Below, one piece after another: positions 27,001 to 41,389 of a stretch of DNA of 64,000 nt. Numbering within the stretch: the stretch's first letter is position 1; every line of letters begins with the position of its first letter. The DNA is taken from assembly GCF_932526225.1 (NCBI RefSeq), contig NC_064034.1, forward strand, positions 498,501-562,500, in the 5' to 3' direction. The stretch is from Nematostella vectensis (Eukaryota > Cnidaria > Anthozoa > Actiniaria > Edwardsiidae). A model generated the notes under the pieces. It searched no databases, had not been told where the DNA came from, and worked only from the letters and a program-made list of their open reading frames with translations. A program made the translations under genes and the position numbers.

Positions 27001-30000
27001 ACGAAAGACTAACGTGGCATTGCTGAAGGTAATTGTAATGAAAATTACTTTTAATACTATTGGTATCGTAAACTATCCCAAGCAAAGTCACCATCGGACT
27101 GGAGGTTACATTCGGGAAAAGCTTCTGGGTTACATTCGGGAATTTGTTTTACGAGTGTAACCTCCAAAAGGTTACAATCGATATTTTTTTTTCCGAATGT
27201 AAATTCCAAAAAGTAACATTAGGAAATATAAAACAGTATACTCGGAAAAAAAGGTATATCAATCTATCGAGCGCTATGCTCTATGTTAGAATCTACTTAA
27301 TCAAGTTATCCAAGGAATCTAGTTAGTTCTTGTGTGCATAAAATATGTACAGGATCCTGAATAAAGCATGAGCACATCAAAGATCCTGAGAGTACATAAA
27401 AATGTCCCTATACCTTCTTTTTATGTCATGACACACCAAGAACAGTATAATTAAGTATCGATATTAAAAAAAAAAAATAAAGAAAAAAAAAATAGGCTAT
27501 CAGCGGGAATCGAACCCGGGTCGCTGCGTTACTAGTCAAGTGCCCGCAACAAAAGACTAACGTGGCATTGCTGAAGGGAATTGTAATGAAAATTACTTTT
27601 AATACTATTGGTATCGTAAACTATCCCAAGCAAAGTCACCATCGGACTGGAGGTTACATTCGGGAAAAGCTTCAGGGTTACATTCGGGAATTTGTTTTAC
27701 GAGTGTAACCTCCAAAAGGTTACAATCGATATTTTTTTTCCGAATGTAAATTCCAAAAAGTAACATTAGGAAATATAAAACAGTATACTCGGAAAAAAAG
27801 GTATATCAATCTATCGAGCGCTATGCTCTATGTTAGAATCTACTTAATCAAGTTATCCAAGGAATCTAGTTAATTCTTGTGTGCATAAAATATGTACAGG
27901 ATCCTGAACAAAGCATGAGCACATCAAAGATGCTGAGAGTACATAAAAATGTCCCTATACCTTTTTTTTATGTGATGACACACCAAGAACAGTATAATTA
28001 AGTATCGATATTTAAAAAAAAAAAATTAAGAAAAAAAGAAGGGCTATCAGCGGGAATCGAACCCGGGTCGCTGCGTTAGTAGTCAAGTGCCCGCAACGAA
28101 AGATTAACGTGGCATTGCTGAAGGAAATTGTAATGAAAATTACTTTTAATACTATTGGTATCGTAAACTATCCCAAGCAAAGTCACCATCGGACTTGAGG
28201 TAACATTCGGGAAAAGCTTCAGGGTTACATTCGGGAATTTGTTTTACGAGTGTAACCTCCAAAAGGTTACAATCGATATTTTTTTTCCGAATATAAATTC
28301 CAAAAAGTAACATCAGGAAAACTAAAACAGTATACTCAGAAAAAAAGGTATATCAATCTATCGAGCGCTATGCTCTATGTTAGAATCTACTTAATCAAGT
28401 TATCCAAGGAATCTAGTTAGTTCTTGTGCGCATAAAATATGTACAGGATCCTGAACAAAGCATGAGCACATCAAAGATGCTGAGAGTACATAAAAATGTC
28501 CCTATACCTTCTTTTTATGTCATGACACACCAAGAACAGTATAATTAAGTATCGATATTTAAAAAAAAAAAAAAGAAAAAAAAAAAGGCTATCAGCGTGA
28601 ATCGAACCGGGGTCGCTGCGTTAATAGTCAAGTGCCCGCAAAGAAAGACTAACGTGGCATTGCTGAAGGGAATTGTAATGAAAATTACTTTTAATACTAT
28701 TGGTATCGTAAACTATCCCAAGCAAAGTCACCATCGGACTGGAGGTTACAATCGGGAAAAGCTTCAGGGTTACATTCGGGAATTTGTTTTACGAGTGTAA
28801 CCTCCAAAAGGTTACAATCGATATTTTTTTTTCCGAATGTAAATTCCAAAAAGTAACATTAGGAAAAATAAAACAGTATACTCGGAAAAAAAGGTATATC
28901 AATCTATCGAGCGCTATGCTCTATGTTAGAATCTACTTAATCAAGTTATCCAAGGAATCTAGTTAGTTCTTGTGTGCATAAAATATGTACAGGATCCTGA
29001 ATAAAGCATGAGCACATCAAAGATGCTGAGAGTACATAAAAATGTCCCTATACCTTCTTTTTATGTCATGACACACCAAGAACAGTATAATTAAGTATCG
29101 ATATTTAAAAAAAAATAAAGAAAACAAAAAGGGCTATCAGCGGGAATCGAACCCGGGTCGCTGCGTTAGTAGTCAAGTGCCCGCAACGAAAGACTAACGT
29201 GGCATTGCTGAAGGGAATTGTAATGAAAATTACTTTCAATACTATTGGTATCGTAAACTATCCCAAGCAAATTCACCATCGGACTGGAGGTTACATTCGG
29301 GAAAAGCTTCAGGGTTACATTCGGGAATTTGTTTTACGAGTGTAACCTCCAAAAGGTTACAATCGATATTTTTTTTTCCGAATGTAAATTCCAAAAAGTA
29401 ACATTAGGAAAAATAAAACAGTATACTCGGAAAAAAGGTATATCAATCTATCGAGCGCTATGCTCTATGTTAGAATCTACTTAATGAAGTTATCCAAGGA
29501 ATCTAGTTAGTTCTTGTGTGCATAAAATATGTACAGGATCCTGAACAAAGCATGAGCACATCAAAGATGCTGAGAGTACATAAAAATGTCCCTATACCTT
29601 CTTTTTATGTCATGACACACCAAGAAAAGTATAATTAAGTATCGATATTTAAAAAAAAATAAAGAAAAAAAATAGGCTATCAGCGGGAATCGAACCCGGG
29701 TGGCTGCGTTAGTAGTCAAGTGCCCGCAACGAAAGACTAACGTGGCATTGCTGAAGGGAATTGTAATGAAAATTACTTTTAATACTATTGGTATCGTAAA
29801 CTATCCCAAGCAAATTCACCATCGGACTAGAGGTTACATTCGGGAAAAGCTTCAGGGTTACATTCGGGAATTTGTTTTACGAGTGTAACCTCCAAAAGGT
29901 TACAATCGATTTTTTTTTTCCGAATGTAAATTCCAAAAAGTAACATTAGGAAATATAAAACAGTATACTCGGAAAAAAAGGTATATCAATCTATCGAGCG

Positions 30001-30595
30001 CTATGCTCTATGTTAGAATCTACTTAATCAAGTTATCCAAGGAATCTAGTTAGTTCTTGTGTGCATAAAATATGTACAGGATCCTGAACAAAGCATGAGC
30101 ACATCAAAGATGCTGAGAGTACATAAAAATGTCCCTATACCTTCTTTTTATGTCATGACACACCAAGAACAGTATAATTAAGTATCGATATTTAAAAAAA
30201 TAATAAAAAAAAAAGGCTATCAGCGGGAATCGAACCCGGGTCGCTGCGTTAGTAGTCAAGTGCCCGCAACGAAAGACTAACGTGGCATTGCTGAAGGTAA
30301 TTGTAATGAAAATTACTTTTAATACTATTGGTATCGTAAACTATCCCAAGCAAAGTCACCATCGGACTGGAGGTTACATTCGGGAAAAGCTTCTGGGTTA
30401 CATTCGGGAATTTGTTTTACGAGTGTAACCTCCAAAAGGTTACAATCGATATTTTTTTTTCCGAATGTAAATTCCAAAAAGTAACATTAGGAAATATAAA
30501 ACAGTATACTCGGAAAAAAAGGTATATCAATCTATCGAGCGCTATGCTCTATGTTAGAATCTACTTAATCAAGTTATCCAAGGAATCTAGTTAGT
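24060..30595. repeat. Higher-order block: two copies of ~3,268 bp (6 monomers)
   Basis: Landmarks repeat at 3,268-bp spacing: 25329/28597 ('cagcgtgaatcgaacc'), 25516/28784, 26432/29700 ('cgggtggctgcg') and 27144/30412 ('gcttctgggttac' upstream). 'aagatcctgagag' near 24112 recurs near 27380. Very few substitutions separate the two blocks (for example 'ggactagagg' at 29826 against 'ggactggagg'), implying recent duplication. Confidence 0.85.
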
Positions 30596-33500
30596 TCTTG
30601 TGTGCATAAAATATGTACAGGATCCTGAATAAAGCATGAGCACATCAAAGATGCTGAGAGTACATAAAAATGTCCCTATACCTTCTTTTTATGTCATGAC
30701 ACACCAAGAACAGTATAATTAAGTATCGATATTAAAAAAAAAAATAAAGAAAAAAAAAATAGGCTATCAGCGGGAATCGAACCCGGGTCGCTGCGTTACT
30801 AGTCAAGTGCCCGCAAGGAAAGACTAAAGTGGCATTGCTGAAGGAAATTGTAATGAAAATTACTTTTAATACTATTGGTATCGTAAACTATCCCAAGCAA
30901 AGTCACCATCGGACTGGAGGTTACATTCGGGAAAAGCTTCAGGGTTACATTCGGGAATTTGTTTTACGAGTGTAACCTCCAAAAGGTTACAATCGATATT
31001 TTTTTTCCGAATGTAAATTCCAAAAAGTAACATTAGGAAATATAAAACAGTATACTCGGAAAAAAAGGTATATCAATCTATCGAGCGCTATGCTCTATGT
31101 TAGAATCTACTTAATCAAGTTATCCAAGGAATCTAGTTAATTCTTGTGTGCATAAAATATGTACAGGATCCTGAACAAAGCATGAGCACATCAAAGATGC
31201 TGAGAGTACATAAAAATGTCCCTATACCTTTTTTTTATGTGATGACACACCAAGAACAGTATAATTAAGTATCGATATTTAAAAAAAAAAAAAAAAAAAA
31301 AAATAGGCTATCAGTGGGCATCGAACCCGGGTAGCTGCGTTAGTAGTCAAGTGCCCGCAACGAAAGACTAACGTGGCATTGCTGAAGGGAATTGTAATGA
31401 AAATTACTTTTAATACTATTGGTATCGTAAACTATCCCAAGCAAAGTCACCATCGGACTGGAGGTTACAATCGTAAAAGCTTCAGGGTTACATTCGGGAA
31501 TTTGTTTTACGAGTGTAACCTCCAAAAGGTTACAATCGATAATTTTTTTTCCGAATGTAAATTCCAAAAAGTAACATTAGGAAAAATAAAACAGTATACT
31601 CGGAAAAAAAGGTATATCAATCTATCGAGCGCTATGCTCTATGTTAGAATCTACTTAATCAAGTTATCCAAGGAATCTAGTTAGTTCTTGTGTGCATAAA
31701 ATATGTACAGGATCCTGAACAAAGCATGAGCACATCAAAGATGCTGAGAGTACATAAAAATGTCCCTATACCTTCTTTTTATGTCATGACACACCAAGAA
31801 CAGTATAATTAAGTATCGATATTTAAAAAAAAAAATTAAAAAAAAGGCTATCAGCGGGAATCAAAACCGGGTCGCTGCGTTAGTAGTCAAGTGCCCGCAA
31901 CGAAAGACTAACGTGGCATTGCTGAAGGTAATTGTAATGAAAATTACTTTTAATACTATTGGTATCGTAAATTATCCCAAGCAAAGTCACCATCGGACTG
32001 GAGGTTACATTCGGGAAAAGCTTCAGGGTTACATTCGGGAATTTGTTTTACGAGTGTAACCTCCAAAAGGTTACAATCGATATTTTTTTTTCCGAATGTA
32101 AATTCCAAAAAGTAACATTAGGAAATATAAAACAGTATACTCGGAAAAAAAGGTATATCAATCTATCGAGCGCTATGCTCTATGTTAGAATCTACTTAAT
32201 CAAGTTATCCAAGGAATCTAGTTAGTTCTTGTGTGCATAAAATATGTACAGGATCCTGAATAAAGCATGAGCACATCAAAGATCCTGAGAGTACATAAAA
32301 ATGTCCCTATACCTTCTTTTTATGTCATGACACACCAAGAACAGTATAATTAAGTATCGATATTTAAAAAAAAAAATAAAGAAAAAAAAATAGGCTATCA
32401 GCGGGAATCGAACCCGGGTCGCTGCGTTACTAGTCAAGTGCCCGCAACGAAAAACTAAAGTGGCATTGCTGAAGGAAATTGTAATGAAAATTACTTTTAA
32501 TACTATTGGTATCGTAAACTATCCCAAGCAAAGTCACCATCGGACTGGAGGTTACATTCGGGAAAAGCTTCAGGGTTACATTCGGGAATTTGTTTTACGA
32601 GTGTAACCTCCAAAAGGTTACAATCGATATTTTTTTTCCGAATGTAAATTCCAAAAAGTAACATTAGGAAAAATAAAACAGTATACTCGGAAAAAAAGGT
32701 ATATCAATCTATCGAGCGCTATGCTCTATGTTAGAATCTACTTAATCAAGTTATCCAAGGAATCTAGTTAATTCTTGTGTGCATAAAATATGTACAGGAT
32801 CCTGAACAAAGCATGAGCACATCAAAGATGCTGAGAGTACATAAAAATGTCCCTATACCTTTTTTTTATGTGATGACACACCAAGAACAGTATAATTAAG
32901 TATCGATATTTAAAAAAAAAATAAAAAAAAAAAAATAGGCTATCAGCGGGCATCGAACCCGGGTAGCTGCGTTAGTAGTCAAGTGCCCGCAACGAAAGAC
33001 TAACGTGGCATTGCTGAAGGGAATTGTAATGAAAATTACTTTTAATACTATTGGTATCGTAAACTATCCCAAGCAAAGTCACCATCGGACTGGAGGTTAC
33101 AATCGGGAAAAGCTTCAGGGTTACATTCGGGAATTTGTTTTACGAGTGTAACCTCCAAAAGGTTACAATCGATAATTTTTTTTCCGAATGTAAATTCCAA
33201 AAAGTAACATTAGGAAAAATAAAACAGTATACTCGGAAAAAAAGGTATATCAATCTATCGAGCGCTATGCTCTATGTTAGAATCTACTTAATCAAGTTAT
33301 CCAAGGAATCTAGTTAGTTCTTGTGTGCATAAAATATGTACAGGATCCTGAATAAAGCATGAGCACATCAAAGATGCTGAGAGTACATAAAAATGTCCCT
33401 AAACCTTCTTTTTATGTCATGACACACCAAGAACAGTATAATTAAGTATCGATATTTAAAAAAAAATAAAGAAAACAAAAAGGGCTATCAGCGGGAATCG

Positions 33501-36500
33501 AACCCGGGTCGCTGCGTTAGTAGTCAAGTGCCCGCAACGAAACACTAACGTGGCATTGCTGAAGGGAATTGTAATGAAAATTACTTTTAATACTATTGGT
33601 ATCGTAAACTATCCCAAGCAAAGTCACCATCGGACTGGAGGTTACATTCGGGAAAAGCTTCAGGGTTACATTCGGGAATTTGTTTTACGAGTGTAACCTC
33701 CAAAAGGTTACAATCGATATTTTTTTTTCCGAATGTAAATTCCAAAAAGTAAAATTAGGAAAAATAAAACAGTATACTCGGAAAAAAGGTATATCAATCT
33801 ATCGAGCGCTATGCTCTATGTTAGAATCTACTTAATGAAGTTATCCAAGGAATCTAGTTAGTTCTTGTGTGCATAAAATATGTACAGGATCCTGAACAAA
33901 GCATGAGCACATCAAAGATGCTGAGAGTACATAAAAATGTCCCTATACCTTCTTGTTATGTCATGACACACCAAGAACGGTATAATTAAGTATCGATATT
34001 TAAAAAAAAAAAATAATAAAAAAAAAGGCTATCAGCGGGAATCGAACCCGGGTGGCTGCGTTACTAGTCAAGTGCCCGCAACGAAAGACTAAAGTGGCAT
34101 TGCTGAAGGAAATTGTAATGAAAATTACTTTTAATACTATTGGTATCGTAAACTATCCCAAGCAAAGTCACCATCGGACTGGAGGTTACATTCGGGAAAA
34201 GCTTCAGGGTTACATTCGGGAATTTGTTTTACGAGTGTAACCTCCAAAAGGTTACAATCGATATTTTTTTTCCGAATGTAAATTCCAAAAAGTAACATTA
34301 GGAAAAATAAAACAGTATACTCGGAAAAAAAGGTATATCAATCTATCGAGCGCTATGCTCTATGTTAGAATCTACTTAATCAAGTTATCCAAGGAATCTA
34401 GTTAATTCTTGTGTGCATAAAATATGTACAGGATCCTGAACAAAGCATGAGCACATCAAAGATGCTGAGAGTACATAAAAATGTCCCTATACCTTCTTTT
34501 TATGTCATGACACACCAAGAACAGTATAATTAAGTATCGATATTCAAAAAAAAAATAAAGAAAAAAAATAGGCTATCAGCGGGAATCGAACCCGGGTCGC
34601 TGCGTTAGTAGTCAAGTGCCCGCAACGAAAGACTAACGTGGCATTGCTGAAGGGAATTGTAATGAAAATTACTTTTAATACTTTTGGTATCGTAAACTAT
34701 CCCAAGCAAAGTCACCATCGGACTGGAGGTTACATTCGGGAAAAGCTTCAGGGTTACATTCGGGAATTTGTTTTATGAGTGTAACCTCCAAAAGGTTACA
34801 ATCGATAATTTTTTTTCCGAATGTAAATTCCAAAAAGTAACATTAGGAAAAATAAAACAGTATACTCGGAAAAAAAGGTATATCAATCTATCGAGCGCTA
34901 TGCTCTATGTTAGAATCTATTTAATCAAGTTATCCAAGGAATCTAGTTAGTTCTTGTGTGCATAAAATATGTACAGGATCCTGAATAAAGCATGAGCACA
35001 TCAAAGATGCTGAGAGTACATAAAAATGTCCCTATACCTTCTTTTTATGTCATGACACACCAAGAACAGTATAATTAAGTATCGATATTTAAAAAAAAAA
35101 TTAAGAAAAAAAAAAGAGCTATCAGCGGGAATCGAACCCGGGTCGATGCGTTAGTAGTCAAGTGCCCGCAACGAAAGACTAACGTGGCATTGCTGAAGGG
35201 AATTGTTATGAAAATTACTTTTAATACTATTGGTATCGTAAACTATCCCAAGCAAAGTCACCATCGGACTGGAGGTTACATTCGGGAAAAGCTTCAGGGT
35301 TACATTCGGGAATTTTTTTTACGAGTGTAACCTCCAAAAGGTTACAATCGATATTTTTTTTTCCGAATGTAAATTCCAAAAAGTAACATTAGGAAAAATA
35401 AAACAGTATACTCGGAAAAAAAGGTATATCAATCTATCGAGCGCTATGCTCTATGTTAGAATCTACTTAATCAATTTATCCAAGGAATCTAGTTAGTTCT
35501 TGTGTGCATAAAATATGTACAGGATCCTGAACAAAGCATGAGCACATCAAAGATGCTGAGAGTACATAAAAATGTCCCTATACCTTTTTTTTTATGTGAT
35601 GACACACCAAGAACAGTATAATTAAGTATCGATATTTAAAAAAAAAAATAAAGAAAAAAAAAATAGGCTATCAGCGGGAATCGAACCCGGGTCGCTGCGT
35701 TAGTAGTCAAGTGCCCGCAACGAAAGACTAACGTGGCATTGCTGAAGGGAATTGTAATGAAAATTACTTTTAATACTATTGGTATCGTAAACTATCCCAA
35801 GCAAAGTCACCATCGGACTGGAGGTAACATTCGGGAAAAGCTTCAGGGTTACATTCGGGAATTTGTTTTACGAGTGTAACCTCCAAAAGGTTACAATCGA
35901 TATTTTTTTTTCCGAATGTAAATTCCAAAAAGTAACATTAGGAAAACTAAAACAGTATACTCAGAAAAAAAGGTATATCAATCTATCGAGCGCTATGCTC
36001 TATGTTAGAATCTACTTAATCAAGTTATCCAAGGAATCTAGTTAGTTCTTGTGTGCATAAAATATGTACAGGATCCTGAACAAAGCATGAGCACATCAAA
36101 GATGCTGAGAGTACATAAAAATGTCCCTATACCTTCTTTTTATGTCATGACACACCAAGAACAGTATAATTAAGTATCGATATTTAAAAAAAAAAAAAAG
36201 AAAGAAAGAAAAGAAAAAAGGCTATCAGCGGGAATCGAACCGGGGTCGCTGCGTTAATAGTCAAGTGCCCGCAACAAAAGACTAACGTGGCATTGCTGAA
36301 GGGAATTGTAATGAAAATTACTTTTAATACTATTGGTATCGTAAACTATCCGAAGCAAAGTCACCATCGGACTGGAGGTTACATTCGGGAAAAGCTTCAG
36401 GGTTACATTCGGGAATTTGTTTTACGAGTGTAACCTCCAAAAGGTTACAATCGATATTTTTTTTCCGAATGTAAATTCCAAAAAGTAACATTAGGAAAAA

Positions 36501-39500
36501 TACAACAGTTTACTCGGAAAAAAAGGTATATCAATCTATCGAGCGCTATGCTCTATGTTAGAATTTACTTAATCAAGTTATCCAAGGAATCTAGTTAGTT
36601 CTTGTGTGCATAAAATATGTACAGGATCCTGAATAAAGCATGAGCACATCAAAGATGCTGAGAGTACATAAAAATGTCCCTATACCTTCTTTTTATGTCA
36701 TGACACACCAAGAACAGTATAATTAAGTATCGATATTTAAAAAAAAATAAAGAAAAAAAAAGGGCTATCAGCGAGAATCGAACCCGGGTCGCTGCGTTAG
36801 TAGTCAAGTGCCCGCAACGAAAGACTAACGTGGCATTGCTGAAGGGAATTGTAATGAAAATTACTTTTAATACTATTGGTATCGTAAACTATCCCAAGCA
36901 AAGTCACCATCGGACTGGAGGTTACATTCGGGAAAAGCTTCAGGGTTACATTCGGGAATTTGTTTTACGAGTGTAACCTCCAAAAGGTTACAATCGATAT
37001 TTTTTTTTCCGAATGTAAATTCCAATAAGTAACATTAGGAAAAATAAAACAGTATACTCGGAAAAAAGGTATATCAATCTATCGAGCGCTATGCTCTATG
37101 TTAGAATCTACTTAATGAAGTTATCCAAGGATACTAGTTAGTTCTTGTGTGCATAAAATATGTACAGGATCCTGAACAAAGCATGAGCACATCAACGATG
37201 CTGAGAGTACATAAAAATGTCCCTATACCTTCTTTTTATGTCATGACACACCAAGAACAGTATAATTAAGTATCGATATTTAAAAAAAAAAATAAAGAAA
37301 AAAAAAATAGGCTATCAGCGGGAATCGAACCCGGGTCGCTGCGTTAGTAGTCAAGTGCCCGCAACGAAAGACTAACGTGGCATTGCTGAAGGGAATTGTA
37401 ATGAAAATTACTTTTAATACTATTGGTATCGTAAGCTATCCCAAGCAAAGTCACCATCGGACTGGAGGTTACATTCGGGAAAAGCTTCAGGGTTACATTC
37501 GGGAATTTGTTTTACGAGTGTAACCTCCAAAAGGTTACAATCGATAATTTGTTTTCCGAATGTAAATTCCAAAAAGTAACATTAGGAAATATAAAACAGT
37601 ATACTCGGAAAAAAAGGTATATCAATCTATCGAGCGCTATGCTCTATGTTAGAATCTACTTAATCAAGTTATCCAAGGAATCTAGTTAGTTCTTGTGTGC
37701 ATAAAATATGTACAGGATCCTGAATAAAGCATGAGCACATCAAAGATGCTGAGAGTACATAAAAATGTCCCTATACCTTCTTTTTATGTCATGACACACC
37801 AAGAACAGTATAATTAAGTATCGATATTTAAAAAAAAAATAAAGAAAAAAAATAGGCTATCAGCGGGAATCGAACCCGGGTCGCTGCGTTAATAGTCAAG
37901 TGCCCGCAACGAAAGACTAACGTGGCATTGCTGAAGGAAATTGTAATGAAAATTACTTTTAATACTATTGGTATCGTAAACTATCCCAAGCAAAGTCACC
38001 ATCGGACTGGAGGTTACATTCGGGAAAAGCTTCAGGGTTACATTCGGGAATTTGTTTTACGAGTGTAACCTCCAAAAGGTTACAATCGATATTTTTTTTT
38101 CCGAATGTAAATTCCAAAAAGTAACATTAGGAAAACTAAAACAGTATACTCGGAAAAAAAGGTATATCAATCTATCGAGCGCTATGCTCTATGTTAGAAT
38201 GTACTTAATGAAGTTATCCAAGGAATCTAGTTAGTTCTTGTGTGCATAAAATATGTACAGGATCCTGAACAAAGCATGAGCACATCAAAGATGCTGAGAG
38301 TACATAAAAATGTCCGTATACCTTCTTTTTATGTCATGACACACCAAGAACAGTATAATTAAGTATCGATATTTAAAAAAAAAATAAAGAAAAAAAAATT
38401 GGCTATCAGCGGGAATCGAACCCGGGTCGCTGCGTTAGTAGTCAAGTGCCCGCAACGAAAGACTAACGTGGCATTGCTGAAGGGAATTGTAATGAAAATT
38501 ACTTTTAATACTATTGGTATCGTAAACTATCCCAAGCAAAGTCACCATCGGACTGGAGGTTACATTCGGGAAAAGCTTCAGGGTTACATTCGGGAATTTG
38601 TTTTACGAGTGTAACCTCCAAAAGGTTACAATCGATATTTTTTTTTTCCGAATGTAAATTCCAAAAAGTAACATTAGGAAAAATAAAACAGTATACTCGG
38701 AAAAAAAGGTATATCAATCTATCGAGCGCTATGCTCTATGTTAGAATCTACTTAATCAAGTTATCCAAGGAATCTAGTTAGTTCTTGTGTGCATAAAATA
38801 TGTACAGGATCCTGAACAAAGCATGAGCACATCAAAGATGCTGAGAGTACATAAAAATGTCCCTATACCTTTTTTTTTATGTGATGACACACCAAGAACA
38901 GTATAATTAAGTATCGATATTTAAAAAAAAAAATAAAGAAAAAAAAATAGGCTATCAGCGGGAATCGAACCCGGGTCGCTGCGTTAGTAGTCAAGTGCCC
39001 GCAACGAAAGACTAACGTGGCATTGCTGAAGGGAATTGTAATGAAAATTACTTTTAATACTATTGGTATCGTAAACTATCCCAAGCAAAGTCACCATCGG
39101 ACTGGAGGTAACATTCGGGAAAAGCTTCAGGGTTACATTCGGGAATTTGTTTTACGAGTGTAACCTCCAAAAGGTTACAATCGATATTTTTTTTTCCGAA
39201 TGTAAATTCCAAAAAGTAACATTAGGAAAACTAAAACAGTATACTCGGAAAAAAAGGTATATCAATCTATCGAGCGCTATGCTCTATGTTAGAATCTACT
39301 TAATCAAGTTATCCAAGGAATCTAGTTAGTTCTTGTGTGCATAAAATATGTACAGGATCCTGAACAAAGCATGAGCACATCAAAGATGCTGAGAGTACAT
39401 AAAAATGTCCCTATACCTTCTTTTTATGTCATGACACACCAAGAACAGTATAATTAAGTATCGATATTTAAAAAAAAAAAAAGAAAGAAAGAAAAGAAAA

Positions 39501-41389
39501 AAGGCTATCAGCGGGAATCGAACCGGGGTCGCTGCGTTAATAGTCAAGTGCCCGCAACAAAAGACTAACGTGGCATTGCTGAAGGGAATTGTAAGGAAAA
39601 TTACTTTTAATACTATTGGTATCGTAAACTATCCCAAGCAAAGTCACCATCGGACTGGAGGTTACATTCGGGAAAAGCTTCAGGGTTACATTCGGGAATT
39701 TGTTTTACGAGTGTAACCTCCAAAAGGTTACAATCGATATTTTTTTTCCGAATGTAAATTCCAAAAAGTAACATTAGGAAAAATAAAACAGTATACTCGG
39801 AAAAAAAGGTATATCAATCTATCGAGCGCTATGCTCTATGTTAGAATCTACTTAATCAAGTTATCCAAGGAATCTAGTTAATTCTTGTGTGCATAAAATA
39901 TGTACAGGATCCTGAACAAAGCATGAGCACATCAAAGATGCTGAGAGTACATAAAAATGTCCCTATACCTTTTTTTTTATGTGATGACACACCAAGAACA
40001 GTATAATTAAGTATCGATATTTAAAAAAAAAATAAAGAAAAAAAAATAGGCTATCAGCGGGAATCGAACCCGGGTCGCTGCGTTAGTAGTCAAGTGCCCG
40101 CAACGAAAGACTAAAGTGGCATTGCTGAAGGGAATTGTAATGAAAATTACTTTTAATACTATTGGTATCGTAAACTATCCCAAGCAAAGTCACCATCGGA
40201 CTGGAGGTTACAATCGGGAAAAGCTTCAGGGTTACATTCGGGAATTTGTTTTACGAGTGTAACCTCCAAAAGGTTACAATCGATAATTTTTTTTTCCGAA
40301 TGTAAATTCCAAAAAGTAACATTAGGAAAAATAAAACAGTATACTCGGAAAAAAAGGTATATCAATCTATCGAGCGCTATGCTCTATGTTAGAATTTACT
40401 TAATCAAGTTATCCAAGGAATCTAGTTAGTTCTTGTGTGCATAAAATATGTACAGGATCCTGAATAAAGCATGAGCACATCAAAGATGCTGAGAGTACAT
40501 AAAAATGTCCCTATACCTTTTTTTTATGTCATGACACACCAAGAACAGTATAATTAAGTATCGATATTTAAAAAAAAATAAAGAAAACAAAAAGGGCTAT
40601 CAGCGGGAATCGAACCCGGGTCGCTGGGTTAGTAGTCAAGTGCCCGCAACGAAAGACTAACGTGGCATTGCTGAAGGGAATTGTAATGAAAATTACTTTT
40701 AATACTATTGGTATCGTAAACTATCCCAAGCAAAGTCACCATCGGACTGGAGGTTACAATCGGGAAAAGCTTCAGGGTTACATTCGGGAATTTGTTTTAC
40801 GAGTGTAACCTCCAAAAGGTTACAATCGATAATTTTTTTTCCGAATGTAAATTCCAAAAAGTAACATTAGGAAAAATAAAACAGTATACTCGGAAAAAAA
40901 GGTATATCAATCTATCGAGCGCTATGCTCTATGTTAGAATTTACTTAATCAAGTTATCCAAGGAATCTAGTTAGTTCTTGTGTGCATAAAATATGTACAG
41001 GATCCTGAATAAAGCATGAGCACATCAAAGATGCTGAGAGTACATAAAAATGTCCCTATACCTTCTTTTTATGTCATGACACACCAAGAACAGTATAATT
41101 AAGTATCGATATTTAAAAAAAAATAAAGAAAAAAAAAAGGGCTATCAGCGGGAATCGAACCCGGGTCGCTGCGTTAGTAGTCAAGTGCCCGCAACGAAAG
41201 ACTAACGTGGCATTGCTGAAGGGAATTGTAATGAAAATTACTTTTAATACTATTGGTATCGTAAACTATCCCAAGCAAAGTCACCATCGGACTGGAGGTT
41301 ACATTCGGGAAAAGCTTCAGGGTTACATTCGGGAATTTGTTTTACGAGTGTAACCTCCAAAAGGTTACAATCGATATTTTTTTTTCCGA